Shown here: positions 43,677-54,108 of the stretch, piece after piece | Layout: each line of letters begins with the position of its first letter | Position numbering within the stretch: the first letter of the stretch is position 1 | Assembly: GCF_000143415.4 (NCBI RefSeq) | Contig: NW_003314286.1 | Coordinates: 1,720,359 to 1,784,358, forward strand | DNA length: 64,000 nucleotides | Origin: Selaginella moellendorffii | Taxonomy: Eukaryota > Streptophyta > Lycopodiopsida > Selaginellales > Selaginellaceae | Direction of reading: 5' to 3' | Translations under genes and position numbers: made by a program | Notes under the pieces: model-generated | What the model saw: only the letters and a program-made list of their open reading frames with translations | Databases searched by the model: none | Told to the model about the DNA's origin: nothing

Positions 43677-46011
43677 CACATATTGTGCAAGTCCACTTCC
43701 CTATCCTAGGAAGTTCTCTACTTGAGAGCACCATCATCCTCTTTCCTATTTCGTGCCACCCTTGGCACTACGTTCCAATTATCATCATTTGTGCCAGGGC
43801 TGTCCACGGCCCTATCTTTTGGCTACTTTGCCGCTCCTCACTTGGAGCTTTTACTTCGCCAAATTGAAGCACTTGGGAATCTATCCTTGGAAGTCCACTT
43901 CCTTTCCTGCAATCCGTTAGCATCAAACACATTTGTGTTCTTTGGCTAGCTTTGCCATTTGGATTCCTCCCATTAAATTTCATCGCCCAAACTTGGCCAC
44001 TAATCTTTTGCTCCTATCCATTGATTGTTGCATCACGCAACACAGGATCACTACCTCCCTCCTTGAGGTATTCTTTTGGTTCCATGGCAAAGCTCCACTT
44101 TGCCAAGTCCAGAGGGTGCTCACCCCTAGTAGATCTCTTTAGCATTTTCTACTATGGGCCCCTTCCACGGCCCAACTTTGTGACCCTCCCATAGGTCTTT
44201 CCTAGAGATTACTTTGAACTCACAATACCATTGTATGGTCGTAGTTCATTTCCTTAAGTGTCCTTTCCACTTAGTCACCTTGACCAAGCCACACTAACAT
44301 CAATAGTTCAAATCAACGCTTTGAACTAGGAACCATATTCCTTAACCCAGACAAATACCTTGTCCTTGTTTAGCCACAAGATCACCTAGTGATCTCATCT
44401 TGACCCCTTAATAGGTCTATCAATAGGAACTAGGTCTTCTAGACCTTTCTAAGTTGTTGACTATGACCCCGAGGGCATCCCCCTCACTTGGCAGTGCACC
44501 CAAGCTAGCCCTTCCGGCCAAGGATCCATAGCAACTAAGACTAGGTGTCCCCATCTCATCCACCACGTCCTTGGTGCCCTTTGCACCAAAGTGTTCAAGT
44601 TAGATATGCCGAGCTTTCACATTAAGCAATCTAACCGTGCATCACGACTCCGGGGCATCCCCCGCTTGGCGGCGTACCCAAGCCAATCTCCTTATTGAGA
44701 GTCCATGACCACCGAAATATGAGTGTCCTCATATTCCAAACTATCACCATGCCCTAGTGATTTGGGACTCGAACCCAAGCACTAAAGGGTCGGGACTCGA
44801 ACCCAACCTCCATATATGCATCTACGGACAGCATCCCCCAAGATGCCTGGCGTGACTCTCCACGCCGGTGCACCAACTTTTACTCAAAGCGCGCTATAGA
44901 TCACAGCTTAGGAACCTAGTTCTTCCATACTGCCAAGTCCTCTCATTTGACAAGTCTGTGATCATGCATGGACTCCTCCATGCTTGGCCCCATGGCCCAC
45001 CCCTTTTGAAGTTATCACTTTCAACTAGGGTATTTGTTCCCCTGACTTGCCAATCTCACTTGGCAAGTCTTCCGACCACTGGAACATGGTTCCTACACAA
45101 GCATGAAAGCCCTTGATCATCAACTTTCGTTCAAAGCCCTCTCTTTGAACACTCAGGAACTATTTCCCTAACCTTGATAGCCTTGCCTCATGGCAAGCTT
45201 CAAGACCACACTTCTGCTGTGCCACTCTGATTTCACGCTTTCCTTGAACCATTTATGCTTGGCCTTTCTAGGTACTAAGCTACCTAGAATCGTCTTTGGG
45301 AATCTTGAAGGAACTCTGTCCTTTAGCTTGCTAAGGCTTCCCTTTTCGCAAGCTTTCTAGTTGCCATATAGTCTAATATGGACTATTCCATATTTTAGAC
45401 TCTTCATGGCATTGTGGTTGTTAGCAATAACACCCTCGAGCCCCCACTTGATTCTCCACTCCCAACTGGCATAACTACCCTTGGTTATGCCCTTCGATTC
45501 CTATGGTTTAATTCTATCCCCTTACTACTTGCTTTTGGCTTCACATCTTTCCTTCGGTCATTCTCCTCCCGACTAGGAGGATAGCTTTGCACTTTCTATC
45601 ATGCCTTAGCAAGTATTCTTAGGGACGAACCTACCCGATAGCCTAGTGAGTGGTTCCTCAATCCAGGTATGCTCACCCTATAATCCCACACACCGGGATT
45701 ACGTTGTTGCTTATGGGCCCTTACATGCCCATCACTAGCCATGCCAAAATTCCATTTTTGGTTTTGTCCAATTCGAGTAGACAGTCTTCTTTTGTCTCCA
45801 CCACCTTGGACATTTGGATAGCACCTTCTATCCATCATTCGCTAGAGACTTAGTCCCTTGGGCCTCATCTATTGCCCTCGCGACATCAAACACCACCTCC
45901 TGGTGTTCTAGAGTGTTCGGGTGTCCCAATGACGGCTTTCTTGACAATGAGTATTTCCTTTTATGACATTGACTTACTATATCGCAACATAAGCAACTTA
46001 TCCCCCATAAG
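43677..46011 (-). mobile_element. element B internal sequence, middle part
   Basis: Non-coding on both strands; only short frames. Contains the hairpin cassette at 44455-44880. No gag or pol motif was found, even in decayed form. Confidence 0.7.
44455..44880 (-). other. structured hairpin cassette of element B
   Basis: Counterpart of 37080-37320 in element A. The first hairpin occurs twice (44487-44504, CTTGG/CCAAG; 44664-44683, GCTTGG/CCAAGC), each after a gggcatccccc word. T-arm-like hairpins lie at 44762-44778 and 44788-44808, and a terminal hairpin GGCGTG/CACGCC at 44849-44866. Base pairs differ from A in a compensated way, which suggests selection on RNA structure. Confidence 0.6.
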
Positions 46012-46016
46012 GGTAT
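46012..46016. repeat. target site duplication of the solo LTR, left
   Basis: ggtat, matching 47710-47714. Confidence 0.85.
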
Positions 46017-47709
46017 TGTAAGCGACTAATTTTTCCATTCTGCTTTAGTCACTTAACCACACCTTCGACCACTTGAAGGAGTCTCACTCACAACCTCCTT
46101 AAGTCCAATTCAGGACTTGGGACTTGCTAGCCCCGAGAATGGCATCCATGCCACTCATCCCTTGCACTTAGTCCAAGTGCTCCACGTGTCCAGTCCCATG
46201 ACCGACACCCCAAGGTACCACCGACATACTAGCCCGTTATGCTAAGGCCATGCCCCTTTACCTTGGTCATACCGGTGGTCTAACACCACCTGCATCACAA
46301 TCCTGTCTCTCAAGGACTGGACCATCCGTCCATGAGTGATCATTCCAGATCCACTCCTTAGCATCCTTAGGATGCCCGCAAACATGGGGAATAGCCTTCC
46401 CCAATATCCCTTCTCTGGTCCCCACCAAGTCCCTTTCTGCCCCTGGCCGTGTTCACCAACACTACCATTGGATCGAGGCCCACAGGCCCGACCACTAAGT
46501 CCCACGGTCCTCTGGGACTTCCTCACCACACGACTGTGTCCTTGGTCACTACCCCAGAGGGCTGCTCCTCTTCCTTTCCACAGTCTGGGCCTTTGGGACA
46601 ACATTTCGGAACACCGTGGCCCTACGCGAGCCACCTGGGTACTCTCCCCACCTATCGCCTTTAGGTGCTCTAGCCATGGGCTTAGAGCGAGGTTCCGTTG
46701 AGCCACGCCTGGTATCCAAGTAGGTAGTGCCACCCACACTTGGACTGGGAGCATCGGCCAGTCGATCTCCCGGGGGAACTAAAGCCGGCTCTTGAACACT
46801 TCACCAAGCTACCCCGCTTGTCGGTCCGAGTTCACTCTAGTCTTGGACTTCCCAATGGTCAGTTCATCACCCAACACTGGGTCTGGCCTTCCTGGGCCAA
46901 ACTGGCCTTTCCTGGCCAAACTGGCTCCACTGCAGTCCTCCCCCTTACTATACTTTTGGAGCTCACCAAACCCCCTAGGGTCTGGGAGACGAACGCTTTG
47001 GGCTTTCACCCTCTCAGAGTCGAACTCGAACTCGGACTCGGACTCGGACTCGGGCTCGAGCTCGGTCTCAGCCTTGGCCTCAGTCTCGGTCTCGGTCCCG
47101 GTCCCGGTCTCGGTCCCGGTCTCGATCTCGACCTCGGACTCCATCTCGGGTCCTTCTCAGACTCCATCTCGGACTCCATCTCGGACTCCGTCTCGGTCCA
47201 TCTCGGACTCCATCTCGGGTCCATCTCGGACTCCGTCTCGGTCCACCTCTGACTCCATCTCGGACTCCATCTTGGACTCCATCTCGGGTCCATCTCGGAC
47301 TCCATCTCAGACTCCACTTCGGGTCCATCTCGGACTCCATATCGGACTCCATCTTGGACTCCGTCTCGGTCCATCTCGGACTCCATCTCGGACTCCATCT
47401 CGGGTCCATCTCGGACTCCATCTCGGACTCCACTTCGGGTCCATCTTAGACTCCATATCGAACTCCATCTCAGACACTTCCACGTGTCATGTGTTGGTCC
47501 TTTTTGGGTCCCTTTTTGGAGCCTTGCTTATTGCTCACTTCGTGCTCACTCCTTGAGCACTTTGTTGGGAGTTCCACTCCCGCTCTCGACCTTCCAAGTC
47601 AGAGCTTTTAGTCCAAACGTGTTACACTTGTTTGGGCTTTCACTTCGGCCACTACCATATGGCACCCTTTCCGACTCCACTTTGGGGCCTAGGGATTTTG
47701 TGTCTCACA
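46017..47709 (-). mobile_element. solo LTR of the B family
   Basis: 1693 bases, TGTAAGCGAC...GTGTCTCACA, flanked by ggtat duplications and with no internal sequence. A solo LTR arises by recombination between the two LTRs of an inserted element. It is longer than its relatives mainly because its minisatellite (47020-47470) is expanded. Confidence 0.9.
47020..47470. repeat. expanded GGACTC minisatellite in solo LTR
   Basis: About 450 bases of ggactcc-atctc and ggtcc-atctc units, over twice the length in the left B LTR. Confidence 0.9.
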
Positions 47710-49032
47710 GGTATATCCAACTTCCCTATGCCATTAAGAAGGTTTGGGTAGCTACCTTCTACCCGCTTAACCAATTATTTTGCACCTCTCGCTTAGTTGC
47801 CTCATAGTTGTCAAGTCCTACAACTCATTGCTGGTGCTTCCACACCTCCACCATTATCTGGGTCACCACAATTCAATTACATGCTCTGCAGCTTAGGCTA
47901 TTGCATTCCCATTTCCATTGGGATTCCCTTGGCAAGGGGTTCTCATGAACCCACCAACATAGCCTCAAGGTATCACACCTTGGCACCTTTGGTGTCTCCA
48001 CACCATTGGCTCCACGAGCCTACCTCTATGACACTTCTTCTTTGTGTCTAAATCTTTGCCAAGACCAATACCGCTCTTTCTTATGCCAACCATCCGTTAG
48101 CACTGCACCATAGAGGTCACACACAACTTTGTATCAAAGTTGTTTTCTTTTGGGAACACCTTTCCCACAACTTTAGTATGGCACATTTTGCCATCGATGA
48201 GATACCCTCTGTTCTCATCCTTGGATCCTATGGTCCCCCCCATCCTTTGTGGGGTACAACACACCTCAGACAAAATGCTTCCATTAATCCTTTAGGACCA
48301 TCCCTTGACTCTACTTGAGTCATCTAGCAGTTTTGGACTTGGTTAATCCACAGACCTGTAATGTCTTACTTGTCGGGCACTACCTCACTGGAATACACTT
48401 CTTGCATTCATGTCCTCACTCACAAGGACTATTTTCACAAGTGTTACTCTGACACTTGATTTTGTTCTCTGGGGCAACCTTTGCCCCTTAGGACTACTTG
48501 TCCATGTGATGAGAGTACCAACTCACCTCTAAGTACACCCCCCAACTCCTTGGGTTGTTCCAGCATTTATTAAAGGTAGCCCTGGCTACCATTTCAAGGA
48601 CTAGAGTCCTCTTCCGTATTTGACCTCCCACGGTCATTATTTCTGGTCTCACATTCATGAGCACCAACCTCAACTATATGAGGATAATCTTGTGACTCCT
48701 TTATTGCTTTGGAGTCTTTATCTTTCCCGTGATCCCAACTATAGTTGTTTACCACAACTACATTAGCCAGTTTGCTAAGTCAAATGCTCATCTGGATCAC
48801 ATCCTCAACTCTCTGAGGAAAACCATATACTATTCCCAAGATCCCAAAGTCGTTCCCTTACTGGCCCCTTTTCTATCCACCACATCGTGCCCAAGTTCAT
48901 GCATGAACTCGAGTGGAGAGCCATGTCCTCTCGACGTGCTACTCCTCAAGGATAGGCCCACTCCTAGGACCTTCCGATGCCAATATCAATGGTGATATAC
49001 TTGAGCACCAATAAAAGTTGGACTAAGGAACA
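47710..49032 (-). mobile_element. element B internal sequence, right part
   Basis: Non-coding leader region between the solo-LTR insertion and the primer site. Dense stops; no protein recognised. Confidence 0.65.
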
Positions 49033-49044
49033 GTTCCGATACCA
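49033..49044 (-). promoter_or_regulatory. primer-binding site of element B
   Basis: Minus strand TGGTATCGGAAC, initiator-Met type, three bases inside the right LTR and almost the same as in element A. Confidence 0.8.
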
Positions 49045-49047
49045 AGT

Positions 49048-50508
49048 TGTAAGCGACTACTTTTTCCATTCTATTTTAGTCACTTAACCATACCTCCGAC
49101 CACTTGGAGGAGTCTCATTCACAACCTCCATAAGTCCAATTCAGGACTTGGGACTTGCTAGCCCCAAGAATGGCATCCATGCCACTCAACACTTGCACCT
49201 AGTCCAAGTGCTCCATGTGTCCGGTCCCAAGACTGACACCCAAAGATACCACTGACATATTAGCCCGTTACGCTAAGGCCATGCCCATTCACCTTTGCTG
49301 CACTAGTGGTCCAATACCACTTGCATCACAATCCCGTCTCTCCAAGACTGGGCCATCCGTCCACGAGTGGTCATCCTAGATCCACTCCTTAGCATCCTTA
49401 GGATGCCCATAGACCTGGGGATAGCCTTCCCCAAAGTCTCTTTGACAGTTCCTACCAAGTCCCTTTTCTGTCCATGGCCATGTTCGCCAACACTGCCACT
49501 TGATCAAGGCCCACAGGCCCGACCACTAAGTCCCATGGTCCTCTGGGACTTCCTCACCATGTGACTATATCCTTAATCACTACACTAGAGGATTGCTCTT
49601 CCTCCTTTCCCCTATTTGGGACTCATGGACAACATTTCGGAACACCGTGGGCCTACGTGAGCCCCGTGAGTACTCTCCCCACCTTCCGCCTTTAGGTGCT
49701 CTAGCCATGGGCTTAGAGCGAGGTTCCATTGAGCCACGCCTGGTATCCAAGTAGGTAGTGCCACCCACACTTGGACTGGGAGCATCGGCCAGTCGATCTC
49801 CCGGGGGAACTAAAGCCGGCTCTTGAACACTTCACCAAGCTACCCCGCTTGTCGGTCCAAGTTCACTCTAGTCTTGGATTCCCAGTGGTCAGTTCATCAC
49901 CCAACACTGGGTCTGGCCTTCCTGGGCCAAACTGGCCTTTCCTGGCCAAACTGGCTCCACTGCAGTCCTCCCCCTTACTATACTTTTAGAGCTCACCAAA
50001 CCCCCCCAGGGTCTGGGAGACAAACGCTTTGGGCTTTCACCCTCTCAGACTTGGACTCGGACTCGGACTCGGACTTGGACTTAGGCTCAGTCTCGGCCTC
50101 CGCCTCGGTCTCATCTCGGTCCCGGTCTCGGTCTCGGTCTCGGTCTCGGTCCCAGTCTCGGTCCCGGTCTCGGTCTTGACCTCGGACTCCATCTCAGGTC
50201 CTTCTCAAACTCCATCTCAGATTCCATCTCGGGTCCATCTCGGACTCCATCTCGGACTCCACTTCGGGTCCATCTCAGACTCCATATCGGACTCCATCTC
50301 GGACTCCGTCTCGGACTCCACCTCGGACTCCATCTCGGACTCCTCCACGTGTCATGTGTTGGTCCTTTTGGGTCCCTTTTTGGAGCCTCGCTTATTGCTC
50401 GCTTCGTGCTTGTTCCTCGAGCACTTTGTTGGGAGTTCCACTCCCGCTCTCGACCTTTCAAGTCGGAGCTTTTAGTCCAAACGTGTTACGGGGATTTTGT
50501 GTCTCACA
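49048..50508 (-). repeat. element B LTR (right, 5' LTR of the element)
   Basis: 1461 bases, homologous along its length to 34030-35463, with minisatellite at 50042-50345. Near its end about 70 bases present in the left LTR (around 35380-35445) are missing. Confidence 0.9.
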
Positions 50509-50513
50509 CTTTG
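50509..50513. repeat. target site duplication of element B, right
   Basis: ctttg, matching 34025-34029. Confidence 0.85.
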
Positions 50514-51839
50514 AGACAATGTGATCTCTCATAATGTTGTGCTAGTTAAAAAGTGTCATCAAAGGTGGCAGTAGCAAGTGCATGCACAAGTCTCACGAAA
50601 TCTTGAAGAACCACTAACCACATTCCTAATTTGATTTGCTCCAACATATTTGGCTCTACACAAAGTAACAGGCTCTGGAAGCAAACACCAAATTACATTA
50701 TTGACTTAGATAGTGTATAATTAAAATGATGCAATTGTTAGAAGGGTATTATCATAATTATCAACATGTCCAAATGCACACTTGAAGATATTTGGGAGAA
50801 TATTCTAATTCGCACAAGTGGTTGCACTTAAACCATTGTACCATTATAATGCCATCCCTTAGAAACACATAGGAAACTCATGTAGATGCCAAATATCATC
50901 CTAAGAATAATAAATGGCAATCACTATAAAGTGATTGAATCAATAATACATATCATCCTTAGGTTTCCCATAGAAGAACTTTTAACCATACATTGTGATG
51001 CCACCATCAATTAATTTTGATTATTCAATTACAACCACATAGCATTGAGCAATTGCATTAATTGCTACTCTAAAGTCAAAAGAGGAGGTTACTGCCCTAC
51101 TAAGGAAAAAAATAAAAATGAAAAAAGAAAAAATTGAAAAATTACAAGAAAAAAAAGATTTAGATGATATAAAAGCTAGATCTAAATTAAAAGCACAAAT
51201 TTAAACACTTGTTAAAGACAATTGAAGTTGCCCCTCGCTTCCACTAATGTAAGTGCATAGAATATGAAAATAGAACACAGATATATAGCCCAAAAACCCT
51301 AGCTTTTTTAAAGGAGCAAGTGATCTAGATTAAAACCAACTCGATCTTTATCAAAATCCTACTATGTTAATATTAGTATATGGCATCATAGCCATACACT
51401 TGGACCTCACACTAGTATATTTTATCATCTAATGATTGATACATTTTTAGATTAGTCTTGTATTTATATAAATTATAAGCATATTTATAAACATTTTTAA
51501 ACACCTTCTAGCTTATTCTACCAATTATTGGTTTATTTGAAATTAACTAATTATGTATGTATCAATTGTAAACATATTTATAATTTATAATTTTTATTAA
51601 ACATATTAATCCTTTTTATTATTGTTTCTCCAACTTCACTATTGGTGCAATATTGCCTCACTCAAAACTAAATTTTCTAGAGCTAGTTAGGATTATATAA
51701 GGCTTATCTCGAAAGGGCAAACTTGCTTAAACAAGCAATTGCTCAACCAGTATTACGTAACAAGCAAAGGTATAATTGGTGTAAAACTCCTTTGTGAATA
51801 TTGAATAGTGAACATTTAGCAATTTTCAAATAAATTTAA
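50514..51839. mobile_element. AT-rich decayed repeat sequence
   Basis: Flank of element B. A-rich patch at 51105-51160, dense stops. No gene recognised. Confidence 0.35.
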
Positions 51840-53024
51840 ACTCATAAAATGAGGCCTAATATGGTACTTTGGTAAACAAGAGTCAAAGTAAGGATGTAAA
51901 AAGTGGACAAGAATTTCACCATTTTAGATATAATAGATTCGATGTGATCTTTAAGATAAATTGATTCAATTAATTTATGGTAGCCTTCCATAAATAAGGT
52001 TGGTGGTATTAGCAAATGATCTAATGTGGAGGCTTAAGATTTAAATATATGGCAAAGTATGTCTAAGAACTCTTGTTTAAATTTGGTATTCACAAAAAGT
52101 CAAGGTATTAAGGCAATATTTTTATATTTACTCTTGATGGGAATTGACAAAAAAGGGAACCAAAATTTTTTTTTTAGTAATTTAACAAGTATTTAACAAA
52201 TTTCGACATGATACCAAAAGAATTTCTAGTATTACTACGTTCTCCTTGATCAATAAAATATAAAATTAAATTGGTTAAGGGGGCTAAAGTAGTGGTCTAT
52301 TGCTCTATCAAATAAGAGCTCAAAGAATTTAAATACCAATTTAAGGAGTTGATCAATAAAAGGTATGTTTAATTGAGCAACTTGTTATATAGGGTTTTAA
52401 TATTATTCGTAAAGAAAAAATATGGGTGTATATGAATGTGTATAGATTATTGGTTTCTCAACAAATATATAAAAAAGAATAAATACCCTTATTAAAAACT
52501 TATTTGATAGGCTGGGAAAGGCAAAACACTTTTTATAAATTGTCTAAGGTTAGGATATTACCAAATTAGAGTAGTGGAGGATAATGTTGAAAAGATAATT
52601 AAGGTATAAAAATTTGAGTTCTTAGTTATACTCTTTGGATTGTACAATGTTCTAATGACAATCTTAGCACTTATGAACTACATTATTGTATTATATCTAG
52701 ATCACTTTATAGTTGTTTTGATGATATCCTAATTTATAGCAAGATGCTAAAAGAGTATGTTGAGTACTTGATAAAGGTGTTTAAGAAAATAAGAGAACAT
52801 AAAGGGTCTAAAAAGAGCTAAATGTAACTTTACTCATCAAGAAATAAAGTTTTTCAAGTATGTAATCGGCAAAAACAAAATCAAAGTAAACCCCAAAAAA
52901 GTCCAAGTGATCTAAGAATGGGAGTAATATCAAATATATATGAATTAAGGGCATTTTTAAAATTATACAACTACTATCAAAAGTTTATCAAATGTTATTT
53001 AAGATTTGTGTTACCCTTGATGGA
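51840..53024 (+). mobile_element. decayed Ty3/gypsy copy 2 (protease to reverse transcriptase)
   Basis: Another old plus-strand relative of element A. Starts in the protease end (ISPF-like and MDWF-like words at about 51905-51980), passes through RT (gttttaatattattcgtaaa; a tttgatgatatcc relic of the YIDD motif at about 52720), and NELRAFLKLYNYYQKFI at about 52945-52995. At 53024 it is cut by element C and resumes at 60425. Full of stops. Confidence 0.8.
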
Positions 53025-54092
53025 TGTAGTGTAGGTTTTTACCCTTTATACTATGGTGATTTACAAAGGACAGTGGTGTGGAATCTGAGTTTCAAGGCCT
53101 TGGGCTATTGAATGAAGGAATGGTGCTAACCTCCCAAGTATGGAGCCAAGGAGTGATGAAACTGAACCACGGAGCAACTCCTGAGCATACAGCCCAAGGA
53201 GTGAAAGGATAGGAGCCTAGAGCAACTTGGAATAATCCTATAGTAACTAGCAACCCAATGTTAGGGCTAGCACGCAAAACATAGCCAAACAAAGTCTAGT
53301 GTTATTTTAGCATACCAGTGGCCTAATGCGAGGATATGAATATTCCACCAGCTAGCATGGTGTGGAGCTTGGGCTTAGACCCAAGCCAGATGCAGAACAA
53401 GGACAGACACGCAAGCAAGAGTTAAACTATGCCTCAGATTGGTTGGCCATGCTCAACTTACTCACTATCTTTATTATACATTTGGAACCCCCTACAGCAG
53501 CTCCCCCCCCCCCTTAAGTAACACATGCTTTGGGCTTTCACCCTAAGCCTCCCTTAGTACCAAGAGTTAATCTTTGAAACAAGCTCAAAACTTACTAAAT
53601 ATAGAATGTTTTTATATTGCAAATTTGGATATGAGATAAACACTATTGTGTTCAAAACAATCTCTACATTCCATAGATATGCCAAATAAGCAAATCTAGA
53701 CACTTTCCATAAATAGCATTTGGGACCGGAGTGAGACTAACACAAAGGGCATGATAGCAAGGGTGTTTGGCAAACACAGTAAGCTATCATTCAATGATAT
53801 TAAGGGACTAGTCTCAATACACGAAGGTTCTTGTTAAGCCAGTGCAAGATAAAGCAAAAGAGAACTAACAGGCCAAACTAAATATGCTTGGATAAATAAA
53901 TACTTAGGAATTCCTTCTTTATGCTCATCTGGCCAAGTATAGATGCAAACTCTAGTTTACTAACACTTGAACAAAAGGGATTAATAAAGGGTCCAATAAT
54001 ACTGATCTCCTGCCGTCGTGGTAGTAATGAAAGAGTGTCTGTAAAAACTGGCCGATAGGTAACTTTCGATACCTGAAGTCACATTTGCGACA
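53025..54092 (-). repeat. element C LTR (left)
   Basis: 1068 bases, matches 59302-60424 throughout (for example gagtttcaaggccttgggc and ggtaactttcgatacct). Shares the LTR core block (ctttgggctttcaccct at about 53530) with A and B. Confidence 0.88.
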
Positions 54093-54108
54093 CTCTCCCC
54101 CCCCCCTA
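54093..54108 (-). promoter_or_regulatory. polypurine tract of element C
   Basis: On the minus strand, a run of G followed by AGAG directly abuts the LTR. Confidence 0.7.

Larger units (their letters stand above)
34030..50508 (-). mobile_element. element B: large non-coding LTR retrotransposon, with nested insertions
   Basis: LTRs at 34030-35463 and 49048-50508 both begin TGTAAGCGAC and end GTGTCTCACA. The 5-base target duplication ctttg is at 34025-34029 and 50509-50513. A primer site adjoins the right LTR and a polypurine tract the left, so it is transcribed on the minus strand. Subtracting element A (35850-43671) and the solo LTR (46017-47709) leaves about 4 kb of internal sequence without any protein I recognise. 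This is the architecture of a large retrotransposon derivative (LARD), a class moved by the proteins of a related autonomous element. Candidate partner: element A. Confidence 0.85.

Noticed and set aside
46740-47556. Frames encoding Ser-Asp-Ser-Ile or Glu-Ser-Glu-Met repeats in the LTRs (also at 34752-35446, 36650-36952, 43270-43620, 49771-50475)
   Set aside because: They are translations of the GGACTC-type minisatellite, open on both strands by composition. Nothing suggests a gene.
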